64,000 bases of DNA from CAVXSP01 sp963764505. GTDB taxonomy: Bacteria; Acidobacteriota; Vicinamibacteria; Vicinamibacterales; SCN-69-37. Location of the stretch: positions 2,976,001 to 3,040,000 of the forward strand of contig CAVXSP010000001.1 of NCBI GenBank assembly GCA_963764505.1. Direction: 5' to 3'. The position numbers were made by a program, and so were the translations under genes. This document shows, one piece after another, positions 44,520 to 51,812 of this stretch (the stretch's first letter is position 1; the number at the start of each line of letters is the position of its first letter). The notes under the pieces were generated by a model. The model was given only the letters and a program-made list of their open reading frames with translations, made no database searches and had not been told where the DNA came from.

Positions 44520-45095
44520 CTACATCACGTCGCGCAGGAAATCGACCACGAGGTTGGCTTGCTTGTCGCGGAGGATCAGCGAGTTGTCGACGAACCGGTA
44601 TTCCAGCTCCTGCGGCAGCTTCGGCAGCGCGGCCAGCAGCGTCGGTGGGAACGTCTGCAGCGGCCAGGCCGGCGGATACGTCTGATTGACGGCCGGCCGA
44701 AAGTGCGGCAGTTCGTCCAGCCTGAGCTTCTTGCCGTGCGCGGAGCGCCGGTTGAAGTCCGCCTTGACCAGCCGCCGGAACAAGGGCGTCACGTCGCGCG
44801 AGAACACGTCGCCGGCTTTCGCGCCGATGCGGGCCGTGCGAATGGCCTCGCCGAGCGCCCGCTCGCGCGCGGCGATGGTCGCCTGATCGGCGTCGGGCTT
44901 GAGCGGCGCGAACGCGCTGAGCGCGCGATGCCGCACCTCGAGATACTGCTTCACGTGCGCGTCGAACGCCTCGACGGCCGGGTCGTTGGGACTCACCGCC
45001 TCCTGAGGGCGGCCGCCAGCCTTCACCGCGACCGTCACGGCCAGCAGCAGAGCACCGACAATCGTCCAGGCGCAGGATCGCAGAGCGACGGCCAC
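44520..45095 (-). CDS. Exported hypothetical protein
   Basis: This 191-residue protein has an N-terminal membrane or signal segment (SCAWTIVGALLLAVTVAV). A helical, charged body follows (AFDAHVKQYLEVRHRALSAFAPLK), then a segment with FSRDVTPLFRRLVKADFN and NQTYPPAWPLQTFPPTLLAALPKLPQ. No family is recognised. The GTG at 45095 was chosen over an ATG at 45179 because it directly starts the signal segment and has GAGGTGC just upstream. It is the first gene of the exported phosphoester operon. Confidence 0.7.
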   Translation of the reverse strand: MAVALRSCAWTIVGALLLAVTVAVKAGGRPQEAVSPNDPAVEAFDAHVKQYLEVRHRALSAFAPLKPDADQATIAARERALGEAIRTARIGAKAGDVFSRDVTPLFRRLVKADFNRRSAHGKKLRLDELPHFRPAVNQTYPPAWPLQTFPPTLLAALPKLPQELEYRFVDNSLILRDKQANLVVDFLRDVM

Positions 45096-45130
45096 GGAGC
45101 ACCTCGATGGCTCCCACTCTACGGGGGAGC

Positions 45131-45144
45131 TTCCCGCGCGGGAA
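45131..45144. promoter_or_regulatory. 14-bp perfect palindrome between the divergent exported-protein and pstB genes
   Basis: TTCCCGCGCGGGAA lies in the 157-bp non-coding gap shared by the two operons. Its symmetry and place suggest an operator for a dimeric regulator. Nothing in the window identifies the protein. No Pho-type 11-bp repeat was found in this gap. Confidence 0.4.
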
Positions 45145-45234
45145 ACCGGGTCCATCCCTGATGTCGGCTGGCCGAACACCCGCCGGTGACGACGAATTTA
45201 CATGCACGAAATCGAGTCCCTGCCGCCCCGCCTG

Positions 45235-45240
45235 TAAAAT
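45235..45240 (+). promoter_or_regulatory. -10 element TAAAAT before pstB
   Basis: TAAAAT ends 12 bp before the pstB ATG at 45253, within the same TGTAAAATGG word as in the glgC promoter. Confidence 0.45.
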
Positions 45241-45252
45241 GGGCTCCTGTTC

Positions 45253-46077
45253 ATGGCCCTTCCGCCGCGCCCGGTGCCCACGGCGCCTTCGTCCTCCTCC
45301 GAGCCCCTCAGCGCCGCGTCGAGCGCCAAGATCGACGTCCGCCGGCTGAACTTCTATTACGGGCGAACGCGCGCGCTGGCGGACATCGATCTTGCGGTGC
45401 CTCCGAATCGCGTCACCGCGCTCATCGGGCCCTCCGGCTGCGGAAAGAGCACCTTTCTCCGTACGCTGAACCGGATGAACGACATCGTGGCGGGCGCCCG
45501 TGTCGAGGGCGCGGTCCTGATCGACAATCAGGACGTGTACGGGCCGAATACCGACGTGGTCGCGCTGCGGCGTCGGGTGGGGATGGTCTTCCAGAAGTCC
45601 AACCCCTTTCCGAAATCGATTTTCGAGAACGTGGCGTACGGCCTGCGCCTCAACGGGATGGCGCGGCGCCGGCGGGAGATGGGCGATCTGGTCGAGCAGA
45701 GTCTGCGCGCGGCCGCCATCTGGGACGAGGTCAAGGACCGCCTGCACGATTCCGCGCTGGCCCTCTCGGGCGGCCAGCAGCAGCGGCTGTGCATCGCGCG
45801 GGCGCTCGCCATCCGCCCGGAGGTGTTGCTGATGGACGAGCCCGCCTCCGCACTGGATCCCATCGCGACCCAGCGCATCGAGGAGCTCATCTATGAACTC
45901 AAGCGGCAGTACACGATTGTCATCGTGACGCACAACATGCAGCAGGCTGCGCGCGTTTCCGATGTGACGGCCTTCTTCTGGCTCGGCAAGCTCATCGAAG
46001 TGGGGCCGACCGATCGGATCTTCACCAATCCGGCTGAGAAGCTGACGGAAGACTACGTGACCGGACGATTCGGCTAG
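45253..46077 (+). CDS. pstB: Phosphate ABC transporter ATP-binding protein
   Basis: This 274-residue ABC ATPase has Walker A GPSGCGKST, the PstB-specific FLRTLNRMND segment after it, the Q-loop VFQKSNPFPKSIFENVAYG, signature LSGGQQQRL, Walker B LLMDEPASALDP and the switch VTHNMQQAAR. It powers PstSCAB phosphate import; the other pst genes are not in this window. A Ser/Pro-rich extension of about 25 residues precedes the domain. phoU follows 19 bp downstream, the usual pstB-phoU order. Confidence 0.96.
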   Translation: MALPPRPVPTAPSSSSEPLSAASSAKIDVRRLNFYYGRTRALADIDLAVPPNRVTALIGPSGCGKSTFLRTLNRMNDIVAGARVEGAVLIDNQDVYGPNTDVVALRRRVGMVFQKSNPFPKSIFENVAYGLRLNGMARRRREMGDLVEQSLRAAAIWDEVKDRLHDSALALSGGQQQRLCIARALAIRPEVLLMDEPASALDPIATQRIEELIYELKRQYTIVIVTHNMQQAARVSDVTAFFWLGKLIEVGPTDRIFTNPAEKLTEDYVTGRFG

Positions 46078-46096
46078 GCGGAGACGGGATGCTTCG

Positions 46097-46786
46097 ATGG
46101 CGACCGAGCACCACGTAAGACACTTTCAGGAGGAGCTGGAGCAGCTCAAGGCCCGCCTGCTCGAGATGGGCGGGCTCGCGGAGGACCGCGTGCGCACCGC
46201 CGTTCGGGCGGTCGTGCAGCGCGACCTCGCGCTCGTCGACAAAGTGCTCGGCGGCGACGCGGTCGTCAACCAGCTGCACATCGAAATCGACGACCGGTGC
46301 TTCAAGCTGCTCGCCCTGCACCAGCCGATGGCGGTCGACCTCCGATCCATCGTCGCCGCCGTGAAAATCAACACCGACCTCGAGCGCGTCGGCGACCTCG
46401 CCGTCAACATCGCCGAGGCGGGCCGGCGCTACTTTCAGCATCCGCCGGTCAAGGAGCTCGTGGACATTCCACGCATGGCCGAGATCGCCCAGGACATGCT
46501 CCGCGACGCGCTCGACGCCTACGTCCGGCGGGATACAGCCCTGGCCCAGAGCGTCCTCGACAAGGACGATGCGCTCGATGCCCTCAAGACGTCGGTGTTC
46601 CGGGAGCTGCTGAACCACATGCTCGCGGATCCGTCGACGATCGAGCCCTCGCTGGATCTGTTGCTCATCTCCCGGCACCTCGAGCGCATCGGCGACCACG
46701 CCACCAACGTCGCCGAGGACGTGATCTTCATGGTCTCGGCCAAGGACGTCCGGCACCACCAGGACGAGGAGCATCCCGCAGAGTAG
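46097..46786 (+). CDS. phoU: Phosphate signalling protein PhoU
   Basis: This 229-residue helical protein has two PhoU repeats, with FQEELEQLKARLLEMGGLAEDRVR at the start. The metal-binding segments NTDLERVGDLAVNIAE and SRHLERIGDHATNVAEDVIFMV have the E/DxxxD pattern. PhoU links the Pst transporter to the PhoR kinase and keeps the Pho regulon off when phosphate is plentiful. It closes the pstB-phoU unit. Confidence 0.96.
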   Translation: MATEHHVRHFQEELEQLKARLLEMGGLAEDRVRTAVRAVVQRDLALVDKVLGGDAVVNQLHIEIDDRCFKLLALHQPMAVDLRSIVAAVKINTDLERVGDLAVNIAEAGRRYFQHPPVKELVDIPRMAEIAQDMLRDALDAYVRRDTALAQSVLDKDDALDALKTSVFRELLNHMLADPSTIEPSLDLLLISRHLERIGDHATNVAEDVIFMVSAKDVRHHQDEEHPAE

Positions 46787-46827
46787 ATCCGTGCACGTGC
46801 GCGGCCCGCGGGCCCGCCCGAGTGCCA

Positions 46828-46833
46828 TACAAT
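46828..46833 (+). promoter_or_regulatory. -10-like TACAAT before yacG
   Basis: TACAAT ends 6 bp before the yacG ATG at 46840, leaving no space for a ribosome binding site. Confidence 0.5.
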
Positions 46834-46839
46834 GGCGGG

Positions 46840-47049
46840 ATGGCCGCGCGTCCGCTGTGCGTCTCCTGCCGCCAGCGGCCCGCCGACGCGCGCTGGCGGC
46901 CGTTCTGCAGCCAGCGATGCAAGATGGCCGACCTCGGCCGCTGGCTGAACGAGCACTACCGGGTCGCCGACGCGACGGATCCGTCGGGCGAGCACCCGGC
47001 CGGAGAGCCGGACGAAGAGAACGACGATGACGATGCCGCACGGAGCTAG
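46840..47049 (+). CDS. yacG: Zinc-binding protein YacG (DNA gyrase inhibitor family)
   Basis: This 69-residue protein has the DUF329 zinc knuckle: CVSC near the N-terminus and CSQRCKMADLGRWL about 17 residues later. The acidic tail (GEPDEENDDDDA) is also usual. E. coli YacG binds the GyrB tail and inhibits gyrase. Its last 23 bp overlap the start of the citrate synthase gene in another frame. The ATG was chosen by the zinc motif and the nearby -10. Confidence 0.88.
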   Translation: MAARPLCVSCRQRPADARWRPFCSQRCKMADLGRWLNEHYRVADATDPSGEHPAGEPDEENDDDDAARS

Positions 47050-48376
47050 CACCGCGAGCGAGCGTTCCACGGATCGGAGCGCTGCGCCGGGGCCCGACAC
47101 GTTGACGATTACCGACAATCGCACGGGGCGCCAATACGAGCTGCCGATCGAGGAAGGCGCCATCCGCGCGATGGACCTCCGGCAGATCAAGGCGTCGGCG
47201 GACGATTTCGGGCTGATCACGTACGACCCGGCGTTTCAGAACACCGCCGCCTGCCGGAGCCACATCACGTACATCGACGGCGACAAGGGCATCCTGCTCT
47301 ACCGGGGCTACCCGATCGAGCAACTGGCCGAGCACAGCACCTATCTCGAGACGGCGTACCTGATTCTGTTCGGCGAGCTGCCGACCGCGGTCGAGCTCGA
47401 GGAGTGGACGCGCGAGATCACACTCCACACGATGCTCCACGAGAACATCAAGAAGCTCATGGAGGGCTTCCAGTACGACGCGCATCCGATGGGCGCGTTC
47501 CTGGCCATCGTCGGCGCCCTCTCCACGATCTACCCCGACGCCAAGCGCATCCAGGATCCCGACTGCCGCCGCCGTCAGATCCATCGGCTCATCGCGAAGG
47601 CGCCGAGCATCGCCGCCTACGCGTACCGGCACAGCATCGGGCGTCCGTACATCTACCCGGACAACTCGCTCAGCTTCAGCGGCAACTTCCTGAACATGCT
47701 CTTTCGCATGACGGAGCTCCAGTACCGGCCGCACCCGATCCTGGAACGCGCCCTCGACGTCCTGTTCATCCTGCACGCCGATCACGAGCAGAACTGCAGC
47801 ACGAGCGCCATGCGCGCGATCGGCAGCTCGCATGCGGATCCGTATTCCGCGCTCGCGGGCGCCGCCGCCGCCCTCTACGGCCCCCTCCACGGCGGCGCGA
47901 ACGAGGCCGTGCTGCGCATGCTCCAGGAAATCGGGTCGGTCAAGCACGTGCCGGAGTTCATCGCGCGCGTCAAGAATGGCGAGGGGCGGCTGATGGGATT
48001 CGGCCACCGCGTGTACAAGTCATACGATCCGCGGGCGCGGATCATCAAGCAGACGGCGGACCTCGTCTTCAGCGTCACCGGGCGGAACCCGCTCCTGGAC
48101 ATCGCGCTGGAGCTCGAACGGATCGCGCTCGAGGACGAGTACTTCGTCGCCCGCCGGCTCTACCCCAACGTGGACTTCTACTCGGGTCTGATCTATCAGG
48201 CGATGGGATTTCCCCTGGACATGTTCCCCGTACTCTTCGCGCTGCCCCGCACCGCGGGCTGGCTCGCCCAGTGGGACGAGATGCTGCGCGATCCCGACCA
48301 GAAGATCGCGCGTCCGCGCCAGATCTACGTCGGGCCCGCACGGCGCGACTACGTGCCGCGCGAGAAGAGACGATGA
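47027..48376 (+). CDS. gltA: Citrate synthase
   Basis: This 449-residue protein is type II, hexameric-like in length. It has GILLYRGYPIEQLAEHSTYLE, the catalytic His in HADHEQNCSTS, the second in LHGGANEAVL, and FGHRVYKSYDPRA with the third catalytic region, followed by PNVDFYSGLIYQAMGFP with the Asp. It condenses acetyl-CoA and oxaloacetate. ATG codons at 47027 and 47033 are both possible starts. The stop overlaps the peptidase start (ATGA). Confidence 0.96.
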   Translation: MTMPHGASTASERSTDRSAAPGPDTLTITDNRTGRQYELPIEEGAIRAMDLRQIKASADDFGLITYDPAFQNTAACRSHITYIDGDKGILLYRGYPIEQLAEHSTYLETAYLILFGELPTAVELEEWTREITLHTMLHENIKKLMEGFQYDAHPMGAFLAIVGALSTIYPDAKRIQDPDCRRRQIHRLIAKAPSIAAYAYRHSIGRPYIYPDNSLSFSGNFLNMLFRMTELQYRPHPILERALDVLFILHADHEQNCSTSAMRAIGSSHADPYSALAGAAAALYGPLHGGANEAVLRMLQEIGSVKHVPEFIARVKNGEGRLMGFGHRVYKSYDPRARIIKQTADLVFSVTGRNPLLDIALELERIALEDEYFVARRLYPNVDFYSGLIYQAMGFPLDMFPVLFALPRTAGWLAQWDEMLRDPDQKIARPRQIYVGPARRDYVPREKRR

Positions 48377-49374
48377 TCGTGGTGCGCGCCGTCTCGGGAC
48401 TCGCGGCGACGCTGCTGATCGTCTCGGCGGCAGGCGCGGTCGCCGTCTGCAAGACGGATCCGGGGCAGGCGCCGGCCCGGGGCTCGCGGCCGAGCGGCGC
48501 GCCGCGGCAGTCCGGCACCCGCGCTCAGGCGGCGGCCTTCGACGCCTCCAAGGCCTGGGACCACCTGCGCGAGCTGGTCAGCATCGGTCCGCGCCCGTCC
48601 GGCTCGGCTGCGATTCGCCAGGCCCGCGCCTACATCACGCGGCAGCTGAGCCGCGACGGTCTCGTCGTCGAGGAGCAGCCGTTCACGGCCACCACCCCAC
48701 TCGGCAAGGTCGACATGGTCAATCTGAGCGTACGGCTGCCGGGCCGGCGACCAGACCGGATTCTGCTGACGGGACACTACGACACGAAGCTGTACCGGGA
48801 CCGCTCCTTCATCGGCGCCAGCGACGGGGCCTCGAGTGCCGCCATCCTCATCGAGCTCGCTCGGGCGCTGCAGCACCGGGCGCACGATCTGACCTACGAG
48901 CTGGTGTGGTTCGACGGCGAAGAGGCCGTCTGCGAAGGCTGGGACCAGTGCGGCGGCCCCGGGTCGCCCGACAACACGTACGGCAGTCGGTACTACGTCC
49001 AGTCGGCGCGGCAGGCGAACGCGCTGCCGTCGATCAAGGCGATGATCCTCTTCGACATGATCGGCGCCCGAAACCTCGTGCTCCGCCGAGACGGCGCCTC
49101 GACGCCATGGCTGACTGATCTCATCTGGACGACCGCCCGGCGGCTCGGCCAGGCGAACACGTTCGTCGACCAGGTCACGGAGATCGGCGGGGACGACCAC
49201 ATGCCGTTCCTGCAGGCCGGCGTGCCGGCGGTGGACCTGATCGATCTCGTGGACTATCCGCAGTGGCACACCCCGGAGGACGATCTGGCGCACGTCGCGG
49301 CCGGCAGCCTGCAGATTGTCGGCGACGTGGTGCTCGCGGCCCTGCCAGATATCGAACGGCGGGCGGCACGCTGA
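48373..49374 (+). CDS. Exported M28 peptidase, glutaminyl-peptide cyclotransferase-like
   Basis: This 333-residue protein has a signal peptide (VSGLAATLLIVSAAGAVA). The zinc-site motifs are GHYDTK, GASDGASSAA, WFDGEEAV and DDHMPFLQAGVPAVDLID, and the last ligand lies in WHTPEDDL. The single-zinc pattern with DDHxPF and NTYGSRYY is that of glutaminyl cyclases, which form N-terminal pyroglutamate. It could equally be an aminopeptidase. It is translationally coupled to citrate synthase, which looks like an operon of convenience. Confidence 0.87.
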   Translation: MIVVRAVSGLAATLLIVSAAGAVAVCKTDPGQAPARGSRPSGAPRQSGTRAQAAAFDASKAWDHLRELVSIGPRPSGSAAIRQARAYITRQLSRDGLVVEEQPFTATTPLGKVDMVNLSVRLPGRRPDRILLTGHYDTKLYRDRSFIGASDGASSAAILIELARALQHRAHDLTYELVWFDGEEAVCEGWDQCGGPGSPDNTYGSRYYVQSARQANALPSIKAMILFDMIGARNLVLRRDGASTPWLTDLIWTTARRLGQANTFVDQVTEIGGDDHMPFLQAGVPAVDLIDLVDYPQWHTPEDDLAHVAAGSLQIVGDVVLAALPDIERRAAR

Positions 49375-49389
49375 CGGAACCCGCGCCGG

Positions 49390-49677
49390 CTAGGGGTCCT
49401 GTGACGGACGTCTCGCGCGGCCGACCGGCAGCCAGATCGTTCCCCAGCCGCAAACCGCCACCAGCACGGCCCAGATCGAGGCGACGATGGCGCCGTGCCG
49501 TTCCGCCTGCGACAGCATCTCGGTCATCGACGGCGCGCGCTGAACGAGGTGCAGCTCGTACTCGGCCTGCAGCCGAAGATACTGGTCGGCGCCGCGTGCG
49601 ACGTACAGGTCGAAGAAGCCGCACCACACGGCCACGCCGAGAACGAGCCAGAGGAGCGTCAGGACCCGCTTGCCCAT
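49390..49677 (-). CDS. Small hypothetical membrane protein
   Basis: This 95-residue protein has two hydrophobic helices (LTLLWLVLGVAVWCGFF and IVASIWAVLVAVCGWGTIWL) with a helical, charged segment between them. No family is recognised. It starts directly after the zinc-ribbon membrane gene (TGAGATG), suggesting a two-gene unit. Confidence 0.65.
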   Translation of the reverse strand: MGKRVLTLLWLVLGVAVWCGFFDLYVARGADQYLRLQAEYELHLVQRAPSMTEMLSQAERHGAIVASIWAVLVAVCGWGTIWLPVGRARRPSQDP

Positions 49678-49678
49678 C

Positions 49679-49948
49679 TCATCGGCGCCGCTGGGTCCAG
49701 CGGACGCCGGCGAAGATGACGATCCAGGTCACGACCCAGGCGGCGATCCGCTCGACCGAGCCCGGCGGCGTCTTCGGGATGAGCCAGCCGCCGAGGGCGA
49801 CGATGACCAGCATGACGAGCACGAGCGCCCAGTTCGGGCCGGGTTTCCTGGCGGCGCGCTGCGGTGCCGGCGCCGCGGTCGGGGCGCCGCAGCGATAGCA
49901 GACGATGGCTTTGTCGGCGATTTCCGCGCCGCACGAGCGACAGATCAT
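49679..49948 (-). CDS. Zinc-ribbon membrane protein
   Basis: This 89-residue protein starts with a double-CxxC zinc ribbon (MICRSCGAEI and VCYRCGAP). A Pro/Ala linker follows, then two hydrophobic stretches. Such small ribbon-plus-helix proteins are common and lack a known role. It is divergent from the rhomboid gene with only 31 bp between, where GATAAT (minus) and CATAAG (plus) hexamers lie close to each start. Confidence 0.75.
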   Translation of the reverse strand: MICRSCGAEIADKAIVCYRCGAPTAAPAPQRAARKPGPNWALVLVMLVIVALGGWLIPKTPPGSVERIAAWVVTWIVIFAGVRWTQRRR

Positions 49949-49979
49949 CGGCGGAAAGCATTATCTTCCATAAGCTCTC

Positions 49980-50636
49980 ATGATTCCCCTTCGCGACGTG
50001 ATTCCCGCACGGACGACACCCTGGGTGACGTTCCTGCTCATCGGACTGAACGTGCTCGTCTTCTTTCACGAGATCTCGCTGGGGTCGCGGGACGCGACGC
50101 GCTTCATCTTCACGTATGGGCTCGTCCCCGCCAGATTCAGCTGGGAGACCGCCGTGACGTCGATGTTCATCCACGGCGGCTGGCTCCACATCGGCGGCAA
50201 CCTGCTCTCCCTCTGGATCTTCGGCGACAACGTCGAGGACCGGATGGGACACGGTCGCTTCCTGCTCTTCTACGTGCTGGCCGGCCTCGTCGGCAATCTC
50301 GCCCAGACGGCGTCGAGCCCCGGCTCCGCCATTCCGCTCGTCGGCGCGAGCGGCGCCATCGCCGGCGTAATGGGCGCCTACTTGATCACGTTTCCGTACT
50401 CGAGGATTCTCGTCCTGGTCTTCCTGCTCTTCTTCATCGACGTGGTCGAGCTGCCCGCCGTCTTCTTCCTGGTCTTCTGGTTCTTCATGCAGCTCGTGAG
50501 CGGCGTCGGCCAGCTCGCGAACGTGCCGGGCGCGAACGTCGGGTTCTGGGCGCACGTGGGCGGGTTCGTCACGGGGGTGATCGGCGTCTGGGTCTTCCGG
50601 CGGCCGGAACGGCAGCGGGTCGACTGGTGGGGGTAG
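49980..50636 (+). CDS. Rhomboid-family intramembrane protease
   Basis: This 218-residue protein has about six helices. The family segment FIHGGWLHIGGNLLSLWIFGDNVED follows the first helix. The catalytic serine lies in GASGAIAGV and the catalytic His in GFWAHVGGFVTG. Rhomboids cut membrane proteins within the bilayer. A 12-bp repeat array begins 7 bp after its stop. Confidence 0.93.
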   Translation: MIPLRDVIPARTTPWVTFLLIGLNVLVFFHEISLGSRDATRFIFTYGLVPARFSWETAVTSMFIHGGWLHIGGNLLSLWIFGDNVEDRMGHGRFLLFYVLAGLVGNLAQTASSPGSAIPLVGASGAIAGVMGAYLITFPYSRILVLVFLLFFIDVVELPAVFFLVFWFFMQLVSGVGQLANVPGANVGFWAHVGGFVTGVIGVWVFRRPERQRVDWWG

Positions 50637-50643
50637 GGACGGG

Positions 50644-50835
50644 GGTGCGCACAAGGGTGCGGACGAAGGTGCGGACGAAGGTGCGGACGAGGGTGCCAAC
50701 GCGAACGACGGTGCGAAATGCGTGCTGGCCGACCGGGCCTGCTGCGAGCGCATAGTTCGCGCGCACCCTTTTGTGCGCACCCTCGTCCGCACCCTTGTGC
50801 GCACCCTCGTCCGCACCCTCGTGCGCACCCTCGTC
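50644..50835. repeat. Two inverted 12-bp tandem repeat arrays between convergent genes (locus B)
   Basis: The whole 204-bp gap between the rhomboid and caspase-like genes is made of two opposed arrays. The left one (50644-50703) has five GGTGCGGACGAA-type units. The right one (50762-50835) has six units in reverse orientation (CGCACCCTCGTC, CGCACCCTTGTG), the first 2 bp longer. They are separated by 58 bp of unrelated sequence. The arrays can pair into a long, slightly imperfect hairpin, well placed to stop transcription from both sides. The unit is the same as at 11505-11588 and 63739-63822. Confidence 0.9.
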
Positions 50836-50840
50836 CGCCC

Positions 50841-51812
50841 CTACTTCTGTGCTTTCCGAATCTCCTCCGAGACCTGCGCCAGCTCGAGGGCGAGCTTCTC
50901 GAATTCCTGCTCGAACTCTGCGGCGGGCATGCTCGACTGCCGCGCGCGCAGATCATCGATCTGCCTGGTCAGGGCCTCGCGCCGGTCGATCAGCGCCTGC
51001 GTGGCCGGATCCGCTGACGTGGCGACATGTGGCGCATCCAGATAGGTCAGCGTGGCGAGAGTGACGCCGGTTGGGGTGCTCGCCGCGTCGCGGCCGGTCC
51101 CCGCGCCGGTGTCATCGAGCACCGCGTGCTCGGTTGCGAGTGTGCCGGCGCGCTGGTACTGCTGGTCGACGGCCTTGGCCGCGTAGACGAACGCCTCCCA
51201 GAGCGAGATGCGCTCGTTCTTGTCCAGGTCGGCCGCCGGCGTCGTCAGCGCCTCGATGAACGCCTCCCCGAAGAGGGGATGATAGACCTGCGCCGGCGAG
51301 TTGGTGGCCGTGATGATCACGCGGTTTTGCGCGGCGAGCGTCTTCAGGAAGCCGGCGCTCGCGCTCGAAGCATCGACGAATGCGATGCGACCCGCCACCG
51401 GCTGGAGGAGGCCGTTCCATTCGTTCGCCGTGAGATCGGGTCCGACCAGATTGAACTTCGCGTCCGCGCCGGCGCCCGACCCGTGGCCGATGAGCATCAC
51501 GAACAGGGTGTCGTCCTTGCCGACCTTCGGCGCGAGGCTCGCCAGGGCGGCTCTGACGTTGGCCGCATTGGCGATCGTCTCGCCGGGCTTCGGCGTCTCC
51601 GTCAGCACCACGATGTGGTCGGGCGCGAACTCGAGCTTGTCGCGCAGCGCCGCCACGAGCGCGTCGACCCACTTCCGGTGCATCTGCGCGTACTGCTCTT
51701 CGCCCGATGCGCCGGCGACGACGACCGCATACCGGGCGCTTTGGCCGAAGGCGAGGACTGGAACCGACAAGAGTACGGCGAGAGCCAGCGTCGGGATTCG
51801 GGTCACGCTCAT
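50841..51812 (-). CDS. Exported caspase-fold (C13/C14-like) protein lacking the catalytic cysteine
   Basis: This 323-residue protein has a signal peptide (LALAVLLSVPVLAFGQ). A caspase-type alpha/beta domain follows, with FVMLIGHGSG (His110). At the place of the catalytic Cys it reads FVDASSASAGF, where family members have DACxSG. The Cys is thus a Ser (149), which suggests a pseudoprotease or an altered nucleophile. A helical C-terminal region (QIDDLRARQ, FEQEFEKLALELAQVSEEI) looks like a coiled coil. It starts inside the stop of the TPR-peptidase gene (ATGA) and is the last gene of the operon. Confidence 0.8.
   Translation of the reverse strand: MSVTRIPTLALAVLLSVPVLAFGQSARYAVVVAGASGEEQYAQMHRKWVDALVAALRDKLEFAPDHIVVLTETPKPGETIANAANVRAALASLAPKVGKDDTLFVMLIGHGSGAGADAKFNLVGPDLTANEWNGLLQPVAGRIAFVDASSASAGFLKTLAAQNRVIITATNSPAQVYHPLFGEAFIEALTTPAADLDKNERISLWEAFVYAAKAVDQQYQRAGTLATEHAVLDDTGAGTGRDAASTPTGVTLATLTYLDAPHVATSADPATQALIDRREALTRQIDDLRARQSSMPAAEFEQEFEKLALELAQVSEEIRKAQK

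Noticed and set aside
49659..50828. Long frames with VRTRVRT-type peptide repeats across the 50.6-50.8 kb arrays
   Set aside because: They are translations of the tandem dodecamer on the strand opposite to real genes; the peptides are low in complexity and unsupported.
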